Below are positions 1-8,266 of a DNA stretch of 46,961 bases, in pieces. The position numbers and the translations under genes were made by a program. Position 1 is the first letter of the stretch; each line of letters begins with the position of its first letter. This DNA is from Ruminococcus sp. (GTDB taxonomy: Bacteria > Bacillota_A > Clostridia > Oscillospirales > Ruminococcaceae), in the NCBI RefSeq assembly GCF_016283395.1, contig NZ_JAEEMU010000056.1, forward strand, positions 1 to 46,961. The letters run 5' to 3'. The notes under the pieces were generated by a model. The model searched no databases. It had not been told where the DNA came from and saw only the letters and a list, made by a program, of their open reading frames with translations.

Positions 1-750
1 AAATGTTTTCGGTAATGACTTTATAAGCGAGATCACGGATATCTTATCAGCAGATTTATATGCGCTCGCTTCCGCGTGATTGAGTTTAAGGAAAATATCC
101 CATATTATCTTGTAGCTGATAAATGCGGTCAGCATTGAGACAGCAGAACAGCCCATGAATTTTATTATCTTCCTGTTGTCGGCTTCATTTTGCAGATACC
201 ATAATACAAGAACAAGAATAAAGACACAGGCGCAGCCTATATTCATCTGATAACAGCCCAGCGAAAGCGTGAACAAAACTGTTGATATGATAAGCGATCT
301 GACAGAACATTCCCTGAGCTGCCATATTCCCAGTACCGCAAAAAGATACGCAAACGCAAAGGTCGGAGACATATAACGATATGACAAAAACGAACATACC
401 GCAGTATTTACCACACTTATAAGAACAACGATATATCCCCTGAACGAGTCTTTCAGCCCGAAAATATACGCCACAATGATGCCGCCGCATACATGACAGG
501 CTAACGAAAACATTGATGTAAAGGGTTCGGGGGAATAATTCTCCCTCAATCTTCCTATAGTAGGCCAGAACCACCTTCCTATAGAGATCACCCACTGATA
601 TCCGATATCGTATGAGCCCTTCCAGAGTCCGTCATATGTATTCGTCAGCTCGTTTGATATCAGTACGATATAGGCAAGTGTGCATAATATCCAGTTTACC
701 GCAAAAAAACGCGCCAACCGCTTTATGTCATATTTCTTTTCATTAAGCAA
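1..750 (-). CDS. GtrII-like membrane glucosyltransferase, N-terminal part (runs off the window)
   Basis: An open minus-strand frame of 250 codons continues past the left edge with no stop. I place the start at a TTG (748-750), with a GGGGGA ribosome site a few bases upstream and an in-frame TAA at 778-780. The translation is very hydrophobic, with several membrane spans. After the first span it has the segments YDGLW and IGRWFWP, which resemble the Glucos_trans_II (GtrII) family of polytopic membrane proteins that add glucosyl groups to surface polysaccharide or lipid carriers. Gene continuity supports this frame strongly; the family call rests on motif resemblance and hydropathy. The catalytic part cannot be judged because the C-terminus is missing. 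It is transcribed divergently from the YfhO-like gene. Confidence 0.6.
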   Translation of the reverse strand, partial: MLNEKKYDIKRLARFFAVNWILCTLAYIVLISNELTNTYDGLWKGSYDIGYQWVISIGRWFWPTIGRLRENYSPEPFTSMFSLACHVCGGIIVAYIFGLKDSFRGYIVVLISVVNTAVCSFLSYRYMSPTFAFAYLFAVLGIWQLRECSVRSLIISTVLFTLSLGCYQMNIGCACVFILVLVLWYLQNEADNRKIIKFMGCSAVSMLTAFISYKIIWDIFLKLNHAEASAYKSADKISVISLIKSLPKTF

Positions 751-934
751 AGTACATCCCCCGTTTGCATACCAACGTTAAACATATTATACATCAAATC
801 CTCAGGCCCTGTCAATGCTTCATCACTGCGTTTCTTTTTTTCATGATTCTCACATTGTTTTACTGAGAGAATCACGCAAAAGATACGTCTAAGAAGTAGA
901 TGCCTGTTTTTTATACGGCAAGATAAAATTTCTA

Positions 935-963
935 TTGCAAAGCGCGGAGTTTTGTAGTATAAT
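935..963 (+). promoter_or_regulatory. Sigma-A promoter for the YfhO-like gene
   Basis: TTGCAA (935-940) and TATAAT (958-963) are separated by exactly 17 bp, 64 bp upstream of the TTG start at 1027. A strong AAAGGAGGA ribosome site sits at 1012-1020. Confidence 0.75.
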
Positions 964-1026
964 AGAAAATAGTATTATAATCGGGTACTATGGCTTTTAC
1001 CACCCGAAACAAAAGGAGGAACAAAA

Positions 1027-4000
1027 TTGGCTAAGTCAACAGCTACGGGTACGAAGACTGCTTCGTCCTCATCCCGCAACAAGATCGGCAGCACCAGACC
1101 TGCTATCACTGCCGCAGACATCATAGCCGAGAAAAAGGGACAGAAGTTCAAGCCGCTTTATTATGTCATCGCTTTTCTTGTACCTTTTCTTCTGACATTC
1201 GTGTCATACATCTGCTTTGATGTTTACCCATTCGGCGAACGTTCCGTACTGACGCTCGACCTTAACGGTCAGTACATCTACTACTTTGAAGCATTGAGAA
1301 ATGCTTTCTGGGGCGACGGAAGTATTTTCTACAACTGGAGCCGAAACCTTTCGGGCGGCTTCATGGGTATCATAGGATACTACCTCGCAAGTCCGTTCAC
1401 CTTCATCGTCATGCTGCTTCCGAGAAAAATGATAATCGAAAGCGTCATGATAATGCAGATGGTAAAGGTAGGTGCGGCAGGTCTTACATTCTGCATCTAT
1501 GCACAGAAGTCAAAGAGACTCAAACCGCTCCAGTCTGTATTGTTTTCAACAATGTATTCTATGATGGCATATGTCGTTATCCAGCTCATCGACCCCATGT
1601 GGATCGACGGACCTATATTCCTGCCACTCATAATCCTCGGCGTGGAATATCTCATTGATGACGGCAGAAAGCTGAATTACATCATACCTACAGCTATAAT
1701 GTTCGTGGCAAACTTCTATATTGGCTTCATGATAGCCATATTTATCGCCATTTACTTCGTTTATTACCTGTTCTTCGGTACTAAGCGGAAATTCAAGAGC
1801 ATAGAGGAATACGCAAAGACCATAGGTATTATGGGCGTTTCCACCGTGGTAGTCCTGCTTTGCAGTATGTTCATGATACTGCCTGTCTACAATGCCCTTG
1901 CACTTGGTAAGTTCGACTTCTCTGTTCCTGATTACAGCTACAGGGCTATGTTCAATCCTATCGAGCTCGTTCCTTGTCTGCTCCCGAACCAGTATTACTC
2001 AGTTAACGTTGACGAGGGAACCCGCTTCTACGGCAGACCTGAGATATACTGCGGTGTGCTCACATTCGTTCTTCTCCCATTGTTCTTCATGAACAAGAAG
2101 ATAAAGACCAACAACAAGATAGGCTACGGTCTTATGACCTTTGCCCTCCTGTTCAGTATGTATGTAAAGCCTATCAATATGATGTGGCACGGCGGTCAGG
2201 ATCCTAACTGGCTCCCATACAGATACTCATTCCTGCTCTCATTCGTTCTCGTATCAATGGCAGCAGAGGTGTTCTCAAAGCTTGACGGCTATAAGCTATC
2301 ACCGCTGAGTGTAGGCTCATCGGCAGCAGTTATCGGTATACTGACGGCGATATTCTGCAAGATGATGAAGTCCTTCAACTATAACGAGAGCAAATACAAG
2401 TATGTTGCTATTCTTCCTTACAAAGCCAATATGGAGCGCGGCTCTGAGAGCTGGGAAGAAACATGGCTGGGCACTATCGCTTTCGGTATGATACTCGCAG
2501 GCATCTACCTTGCAGGCGTTTATCTGTACAGCCACTCCAAGACCAAAAAGGCTAAAAGTGCTATATCCGTTGTAATGGCACTGTTCATATTCTTTGAGAC
2601 AGGCTATAACTGCTATGACTCGTTCAGAAAGATATTCAAGGAAGTCGGCAACTCCGACAAGAGCACATACACCGAGATACTTTCCGCTCCCGATGTTGTA
2701 AAGGAGCTCCAAAACTACGACAACGGCTTCTACCGCGCTGAAAAGACATATTCACGTATGGTAAACGACGACCTCGCTTACGGTCTCAAGGGTATTTCAC
2801 ACTCAAGCTCGGTAATGAATGCAAGAGCTATCACTTTCATTGAGGCTATGGGTTATTTCACTCAGAGCTTCGAGTCAAAATATGAGGGCTGCAACCCTGT
2901 TGCCGATTCTATCCTCGGCTTCAAGTATATCCTTGATGACCCTGCAAGAAGCAGCGGCAGCACACAGATGCTGGATCACTCCTACGTCAAGCGTTTCTCC
3001 ACCTCATACACAAAGGATAAAGATGTCCCTGCAACAGTTGACATCTACGAAAATCCAAACGCGCTGAATATCGGTTACATGGCTAACGAGGATATCCTGA
3101 GACTTTCAGGTCTCGGCAACGATAACCCATTCAACAGCCTTAACAACTTCCTCAGCTCAATGACAGGAAATACTACCGATTACACAGCTGTTCCGCTTGT
3201 TCCAAAGCAGTATTATGTTCCTTTCGATTGTACTGTAAAATACGATGATACAAAGGTATATCTCCACGATTACAATAACAACGGCACTCTTCACGACTGC
3301 TACGAAGCATTCGCAGGCGTTGACGACGCTGTTGTAAACGTTGATGTTACTGTTCCTAAGGACGGAAACATCTATATGCACCTCGGCTCTGAAATGAGAA
3401 AGACCTGTAACGTATGGGTAGCTGTAAAGGGCGAGGACGGTGTATACAGAGGTCAGAAGACAGGTACGGAAGCTTATGACGGCTATGGCACATACTTCAA
3501 CACCAACTCTTCACCTATCGTAAGAATGGGTCCGTTCAATGCAGGCGATGAAGTCGAGATAAGACTTACTATCCCGCCTACAGACGGCAGATACACAGGA
3601 AGCAACGAGTACATCATGGTAAGAAAGAACCAGGGCTTCAACTTCTATTACCTTGATGAAGATGCTTTCGCTGAAGATATCAACAAGCTCAAGGAGCGTC
3701 AGTGGAATCTCGATATGAGCAAGACTACAGACCGCTACCTTGTAGGTGATGTTGATGCTCAGGAAGGCGAGATACTCATGACAACTATCCCTTACGAGCC
3801 GGGCTGGAAGGTAGAGATCGACGGCGAGGCTGCTGAGAACTTCATTACAGAGACAAAGCCTGAGGGCTCTGACAAGACAGTGCTCGTAAACGACAGCAAG
3901 TCTGCTGAGGCAGGTGCAAAGGGCGAAGTACTCGTTCTCGGTACTCTGATAGGCATACGTCTCCCCGCAGGTCACCACACTGTTTCAATGAAGTATACTC

Positions 4001-4554
4001 CTCCCGGATTTAACTTCGGTATATTCACACTTATACTCGGTATAGCTATTCTCGTACTCTTCTTTATGTATGACAAGAAGCACAACAAGGTGCTCCTCGA
4101 AGTACAGAAGGCTAAAGAGATAATCAAGAGCGGCAAGGCTGACGAATACCTTGCTGAGATAGCTGCTCAGGAAAAGGCTGCAAAGAAAAAAGGCAAGAAA
4201 AAATCACAGCTGATAAAATCAAAGGGAGCTATCGCCGAAGAGTCACTCAAAAAGGCTAAGGACAAAGCCGAGGACATCGCTGAGGACGCAAAAGATGCCG
4301 CAGATGATGTCAAGGAAAAAGCAGAGTCTATATCAAAAGATGCTTTAAAAGCTATCGAGGACGCTGTTGAAGTGACTGCCGCAGAGATGAAAAACGCTGA
4401 AGAAACAGCAGAAGATGCAGTTGAAGAAGCTGTTGAAGATGCTGTCGAGGAAGCTGAAGAGACTGCACAAAATGTAACAGAGACCGTAAAGGAAGCTGTT
4501 AAAAAGCCAGCTCAGAATTCTGCAAACAACAAAAACAAGAAAAAGAAGAAGTAA
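1027..4554 (+). CDS. YfhO-family polytopic membrane protein with long charged helical tail
   Basis: This 1175-residue protein starts at a TTG, chosen because AAAGGAGGA lies 6 bp upstream and no better start fits. The N-terminal half has about a dozen membrane spans from residue 45 on. Segments such as YPFGERSVL and DLNGQY near residues 65-85 are typical of the YfhO family, GT-C-like proteins linked in Bacillus and Listeria to glycosylation of lipoteichoic acid. A large extracytoplasmic region (about residues 520-985) is followed by one last span (about 994-1014). The final 157 residues are unusual: Lys, Ala, Glu and Asp rich with no hydrophobic core, predicted cytoplasmic and helical, ending in KNKKKKK. 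It is monocistronic, with its own promoter and terminator. The family call is good; substrate and role of the tail are unknown. Confidence 0.85.
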   Translation: MAKSTATGTKTASSSSRNKIGSTRPAITAADIIAEKKGQKFKPLYYVIAFLVPFLLTFVSYICFDVYPFGERSVLTLDLNGQYIYYFEALRNAFWGDGSIFYNWSRNLSGGFMGIIGYYLASPFTFIVMLLPRKMIIESVMIMQMVKVGAAGLTFCIYAQKSKRLKPLQSVLFSTMYSMMAYVVIQLIDPMWIDGPIFLPLIILGVEYLIDDGRKLNYIIPTAIMFVANFYIGFMIAIFIAIYFVYYLFFGTKRKFKSIEEYAKTIGIMGVSTVVVLLCSMFMILPVYNALALGKFDFSVPDYSYRAMFNPIELVPCLLPNQYYSVNVDEGTRFYGRPEIYCGVLTFVLLPLFFMNKKIKTNNKIGYGLMTFALLFSMYVKPINMMWHGGQDPNWLPYRYSFLLSFVLVSMAAEVFSKLDGYKLSPLSVGSSAAVIGILTAIFCKMMKSFNYNESKYKYVAILPYKANMERGSESWEETWLGTIAFGMILAGIYLAGVYLYSHSKTKKAKSAISVVMALFIFFETGYNCYDSFRKIFKEVGNSDKSTYTEILSAPDVVKELQNYDNGFYRAEKTYSRMVNDDLAYGLKGISHSSSVMNARAITFIEAMGYFTQSFESKYEGCNPVADSILGFKYILDDPARSSGSTQMLDHSYVKRFSTSYTKDKDVPATVDIYENPNALNIGYMANEDILRLSGLGNDNPFNSLNNFLSSMTGNTTDYTAVPLVPKQYYVPFDCTVKYDDTKVYLHDYNNNGTLHDCYEAFAGVDDAVVNVDVTVPKDGNIYMHLGSEMRKTCNVWVAVKGEDGVYRGQKTGTEAYDGYGTYFNTNSSPIVRMGPFNAGDEVEIRLTIPPTDGRYTGSNEYIMVRKNQGFNFYYLDEDAFAEDINKLKERQWNLDMSKTTDRYLVGDVDAQEGEILMTTIPYEPGWKVEIDGEAAENFITETKPEGSDKTVLVNDSKSAEAGAKGEVLVLGTLIGIRLPAGHHTVSMKYTPPGFNFGIFTLILGIAILVLFFMYDKKHNKVLLEVQKAKEIIKSGKADEYLAEIAAQEKAAKKKGKKKSQLIKSKGAIAEESLKKAKDKAEDIAEDAKDAADDVKEKAESISKDALKAIEDAVEVTAAEMKNAEETAEDAVEEAVEDAVEEAEETAQNVTETVKEAVKKPAQNSANNKNKKKKK

Positions 4555-4560
4555 TTTCAT

Positions 4561-4593
4561 GTCCCCGCCAATGTGCGGGGACTTTCTTTTTTT
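4561..4593 (+). terminator. Rho-independent terminator of the YfhO-like gene
   Basis: An 8-bp GC-rich stem (GTCCCCGC 4561-4568 with GCGGGGAC 4575-4582) and 6-nt loop are followed by a T-rich tract. It begins 6 bp after the stop codon. Confidence 0.9.
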
Positions 4594-4946
4594 CTTTAAC
4601 GCACTTGTGATACATGGTAAAATGAGAACTAATTTATTAACTATATGTTACATAGTAAAATACTTTATCACATTATTTAATTTCTTTTTCTTATCATGTG
4701 AAATGTTATATCAAAATAAAAAATTAGAAATAATCATTTCACGGTATATAGCTTCTCTCTGGACAATTGTACTAAAATAACAAATCAGAATTCTATATAA
4801 CATATTATGTATTTTGCACAAATCCACTTGACTTTATTCTACACATATGATAAAATTTAGTTGTAAAGTTAGATTGAAGCTTTTTGCACTGAGCTTCGAT
4901 CGAATAAACCAAATATCATTTTTATATCATTAAGGAGGAAAACATA
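4594..4946 (+). promoter_or_regulatory. Intergenic region with promoter of the GH5 cellulase gene
   Basis: This 353-bp AT-rich spacer holds a good sigma-A promoter, TTGACT (4828-4833) and TAAAAT (4851-4856) with 17-bp spacing, leaving an untranslated leader of about 85 nt. The ribosome site AAGGAGG (4932-4938) precedes ATG 4947. I see nothing else firm in the AT-rich upstream part; a short frame at 4559-4780 has no ribosome site and looks spurious. Confidence 0.75.
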
Positions 4947-7214
4947 ATGTTTATTGAAAAGAACGTTAAACGTTTGGTCAGCATTTCTGCTGCCGCAGCT
5001 TGCCTCTTCACTTCAATCAACGTAGCTCCTATCGGAGATGCTGATGCTGCAAACACAATGACAGCTTTCCAGATCACACAGAATATGAAGGTGGGCTGGA
5101 ACTTAGGTAACACTCTCGACGCTTATGCTCAGGACGAGAACGGCAATCCTCTCACAACATACGGTCTTGATTCAGAGACCTGCTGGGGCTGCCCAAAGGC
5201 AAACGAGACTCTCTTCAAGGCTCTCAAGGCAAAGGGATTCAATACAGTCCGTATCCCTACAACATGGTTCCAGCACCTTGACTCAAACAACAACGTTGAC
5301 CCTGCATGGATGGCAAGAGTTCACGAGGTAGTTGACTACGCTTACAAGAACGGTATGTACGTTATCCTCAACATTCACCACGAGGAGGGCTGGATCAACA
5401 GACCTGATCTTGCTACAGCTTATGACGATATCAAGCCAAGACTCTTGAAGCTCTGGGAGCAGATCGCTACAGAATTCAAGGATTATGACCAGCATCTCAT
5501 ATTTGAGTGCATGAACGAGCCCCGTGCTAAGGGTACAGACTGGGAATGGTGGTATGCAAAACCTGTTGCTGAGGCTGACGTTATCAACAAGCTGGAGGCA
5601 GACTTCGTTAAGCTCATCAGAGGCATGGACGGTCCTTACGCTAAGACCCGTCTCCTTATGCTCCCGGGTTATGTAGCAAGCTCAGACAAGACCTTCCTCA
5701 ACCAGATCGTTCTTCCTGAGAATGACGACTTCATCGCTGTTTCTATCCACGCTTACACACCTTATAATTTCACAATGAACACTGACGAAAAGACAGGTGC
5801 ATATCACGATACATTTACAAAGGATTTCAGCAATGACCTTGCTTACAACCTCCAGAACTTCCGCGATATGTTCATCAATAAGGACGTTCCTGTAGTTATC
5901 GGTGAGATGGGTACATCTAACTTCGGCAACACACAGGCTCGTGTAGACTGGACAACTCAGTACTTCACAACAACTAAGAAGTATGGTATCCCATGCGTTC
6001 TCTGGGACAACAACATCGAGTCAAATCCAAAGGCTCCCGGTGAGTGCCACGGCTATATCAACCGTGAGACAGGCGAATGGTATTCTTCAAGTCTCTCAAT
6101 CATCAACAAGATGATGGAGATCATGAACGATGATTCTATCGTTTGGGGCAGCGAAGGCAAGATGCCTACTTACGATCATCAGGATCTCTCAACAGGTAAG
6201 GTATTCCTCGAAAATACAGAGATCGACGTAGCTCTCGAAAAGACATACGGCAACTCAACTCCTGGTAAGGAGATCTCATGGAACGACCTCAAGGGCAAGG
6301 AAGTTGCTATCAAGTACACAGGCGATCAGCCTATCCTCGCTGTTTCAGACAAGGATTACAAGGGCTGGTCAGAAATGGCAGCTTACACAGTTGACGAGGC
6401 AAACGGCATCGCTTACTACCTCGTTGATACACAGGTACCTGCTGCTTACGCAGGCGACCTTTCAACTATCAACCATATGCAGGCAAGAACACCTGGTAAG
6501 ACAAACATCGAGAAGATAGTTATCCTCGATGCTCCTGATGTACAGATCGACGTTCCTGTTAGCAAGACAAAGAAGTATACTGTTGACTTCAAACACGATT
6601 TGACAGCTTCTCAGTTTGTTCTCACATTCAAGGGCGAACCAAACACAGACACTAACGGCTGCGTAGGCTTCAACGGCGACGGCTGGGAGCAGGTTGAGTG
6701 GGAAGGCAAGACAGATGCTAACGGTGACCTCCAGGTTATCCTTCCAATCTCAAGCTTCCCTGATGATCTCCAGTCAGCTGAGGTTCAGATCTGGTATCAG
6801 CCTGAACTCGTTGATATGGTAAGTGCTAAATTCGCTTCACAGGCAGTTACACAGCCAGTAACTACAACATCTACAACTACTACAACAACCACAACTACTA
6901 CAACAGTTACATCTACAACTACTACAAGTGCAACAACTACTGTTACTGAAACAACAACAGTAAGCACACCTAACACAAAGAGCACAGGCAACGGCGATGC
7001 TAACCAGGACGGCGGAGTTGACATGGGCGACGTAGTTCTCATCATGCAGTCTCTCGCAAATCCTAACAAGTATCAGCTCAACGGCAAGGGTGCTGAGGCA
7101 GCTGACGTTTACGGCAACGACGGCGTTACTGTAAAGGACGCTCAGGTTATCCAGCTCTTCCTTCTCCACAAGATCAATACACTTCCTGTTGCTGAAGGTA
7201 CAGTTGTAGACTAA
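4947..7214 (+). CDS. Secreted GH5 endoglucanase with extra module, Thr-rich linker and dockerin
   Basis: This is a secreted cellulosomal-type glycoside hydrolase of about 755 residues. A signal peptide covers about residues 1-35. The GH5 domain spans about 40-395 and shows GWNLGNTLDA (residue 50), RIPTTW, the acid/base glutamate in ECMNEPR (E191) and the nucleophile in VIGEMGT (E320). These fit GH5 (probably subfamily 4) endo-beta-1,4-glucanases, though xyloglucan or mannan could be the true substrate. Residues about 415-630 form a beta-rich module I do not recognise, possibly one or two carbohydrate-binding modules. A Thr-rich linker (about 636-675) leads to a type I dockerin (about 681-745) with one canonical calcium loop (DANQDGGVDMGD) and a weaker second repeat. 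The dockerin should attach the enzyme to a scaffoldin cohesin outside the cell. The gene is monocistronic with a strong promoter and terminator. Confidence 0.93.
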   Translation: MFIEKNVKRLVSISAAAACLFTSINVAPIGDADAANTMTAFQITQNMKVGWNLGNTLDAYAQDENGNPLTTYGLDSETCWGCPKANETLFKALKAKGFNTVRIPTTWFQHLDSNNNVDPAWMARVHEVVDYAYKNGMYVILNIHHEEGWINRPDLATAYDDIKPRLLKLWEQIATEFKDYDQHLIFECMNEPRAKGTDWEWWYAKPVAEADVINKLEADFVKLIRGMDGPYAKTRLLMLPGYVASSDKTFLNQIVLPENDDFIAVSIHAYTPYNFTMNTDEKTGAYHDTFTKDFSNDLAYNLQNFRDMFINKDVPVVIGEMGTSNFGNTQARVDWTTQYFTTTKKYGIPCVLWDNNIESNPKAPGECHGYINRETGEWYSSSLSIINKMMEIMNDDSIVWGSEGKMPTYDHQDLSTGKVFLENTEIDVALEKTYGNSTPGKEISWNDLKGKEVAIKYTGDQPILAVSDKDYKGWSEMAAYTVDEANGIAYYLVDTQVPAAYAGDLSTINHMQARTPGKTNIEKIVILDAPDVQIDVPVSKTKKYTVDFKHDLTASQFVLTFKGEPNTDTNGCVGFNGDGWEQVEWEGKTDANGDLQVILPISSFPDDLQSAEVQIWYQPELVDMVSAKFASQAVTQPVTTTSTTTTTTTTTTTVTSTTTTSATTTVTETTTVSTPNTKSTGNGDANQDGGVDMGDVVLIMQSLANPNKYQLNGKGAEAADVYGNDGVTVKDAQVIQLFLLHKINTLPVAEGTVVD

Positions 7215-7241
7215 TTCTTAATTCAGTTCTCATATACCTCT

Positions 7242-7275
7242 AAAATGCAGCTGCATCACGCAGCTGCATTTTTTA
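7242..7275 (+). terminator. Rho-independent terminator after the GH5 gene
   Basis: A perfect 13-bp stem (7242-7254 with 7260-7272), 5-nt loop and T tract start 28 bp downstream of the stop. Confidence 0.9.
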
Positions 7276-7339
7276 TGCTCTGATTTAATAATTTCTTGCA
7301 CTTATTCAATTATAAAATAATATTAACATTTGTTACCTA

Positions 7340-7369
7340 TTGACAAAACAATATGAACTGTTATATAAT
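7340..7369 (+). promoter_or_regulatory. Sigma-A promoter for the cpsB-capD-like genes
   Basis: Consensus TTGACA (7340-7345) and TATAAT (7364-7369) lie 18 bp apart. The leader to the ATG at 7506 is unusually long, about 130 nt, and AT-rich; I see no clear structured regulator in it. Confidence 0.75.
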
Positions 7370-7505
7370 TATAACGGTATCGCTGTACATATAAAAAGAA
7401 ATAACGATACTATTGGGATAAAAAATATAACAAAAGCAGAGATATAAATATGCTTTATAATATGCAATTAATGCTCTATTGTAGAAAAAAGGAAGACAAC
7501 TAAAT

Positions 7506-8228
7506 ATGCTTACTGATTACCATTGTCATATTCTGCCTGGCATGGACGACGGTGCGCCCGATGCGGATACCGCTCTGGACATGATAGACATGATGAAGGA
7601 GCAAGGCGTTGAAAGGATCATCGCTACTCCTCATTTTTATGCGCATGAGGAACGTTCACTGACAGAATATCTTTTAAGGCGTGAGGACGCCTTTGACAGT
7701 ATTGCCGATTATACTGCAATACCTAATATGCTTCTTGGCGCAGAAGTCGCCATAGAACACGGAATATCGAAAATTCCCGGGATACAGCAGCTTGCTATCG
7801 AGGACTCAGACATGATACTTCTTGAGCTGCCTTTCCGAGATTATGAGGATTGGATGTCTGAGGAGATAAACGCTATATCTTCAGAGTACGGGCTGAAAGT
7901 AGTGCTTGCTCACATACACCGATACCTCACATATTATTCGCCCGAAAATTTTGAGAAAATACTCAAGACCGACGCTATTTTTCAGTTTAATAACGATGCA
8001 TTCTTATTACAGAGAGAAAGAGACTTGTTAAAACGGCTGGTAAAAGAGAAAAAGACAATTATTTTCGGAAGCGATGCACATAATACGGACACGAGATGTC
8101 CGAACTGGGATGTTTGTTTGGAGGTATGTGACCCCGATGTACTTGAAGCGTCAAATTCTCTTCTGAAAGTAACAGAGGAACAGCTTCGTGTCATGGCTCC
8201 GCCAGAGATCGGAGAACAAGGGGCATAA
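7506..8228 (+). CDS. CpsB/YwqE-type PHP-fold protein-tyrosine phosphatase
   Basis: The 240-residue protein opens with the PHP metal-binding signature DYHCHILPGMDDG (residues 4-16). It keeps the later histidines in ATPHF, LAHIHRY and GSDAHN, as in CpsB/CapC/YwqE manganese-dependent tyrosine phosphatases. In streptococci and bacilli these dephosphorylate a tyrosine autokinase and tune capsule or exopolysaccharide synthesis. Length is normal for the family. The ATG follows a modest GGAAG ribosome site. It sits 38 bp upstream of a sugar-nucleotide dehydratase gene in one transcription unit, which supports a polysaccharide role. No partner kinase (CpsC/CpsD) is visible in this window, so its substrate must be elsewhere. 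A histidinol-phosphatase-like activity is a less likely alternative. Confidence 0.87.
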   Translation: MLTDYHCHILPGMDDGAPDADTALDMIDMMKEQGVERIIATPHFYAHEERSLTEYLLRREDAFDSIADYTAIPNMLLGAEVAIEHGISKIPGIQQLAIEDSDMILLELPFRDYEDWMSEEINAISSEYGLKVVLAHIHRYLTYYSPENFEKILKTDAIFQFNNDAFLLQRERDLLKRLVKEKKTIIFGSDAHNTDTRCPNWDVCLEVCDPDVLEASNSLLKVTEEQLRVMAPPEIGEQGA

Positions 8229-8266
8229 TTTTAATGGCTTTATTTATGAGCTAATGGGGGAAAAGT

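Noticed and set aside
185..595. 136-codon Cys/Tyr-rich minus-strand frame near the left edge
   Set aside because: It overlaps in another frame the longer GtrII-like coding sequence that stays open from 750 to the window edge and has membrane-protein composition.
4559..4780. 73-codon frame after the YfhO terminator
   Set aside because: It starts inside the terminator hairpin, has no ribosome site and is biased by AT-rich sequence.
6797..7069. Val-rich minus-strand frames opposite the GH5 linker
   Set aside because: They are created by reading the Thr-rich linker codons backwards; no ribosome site.
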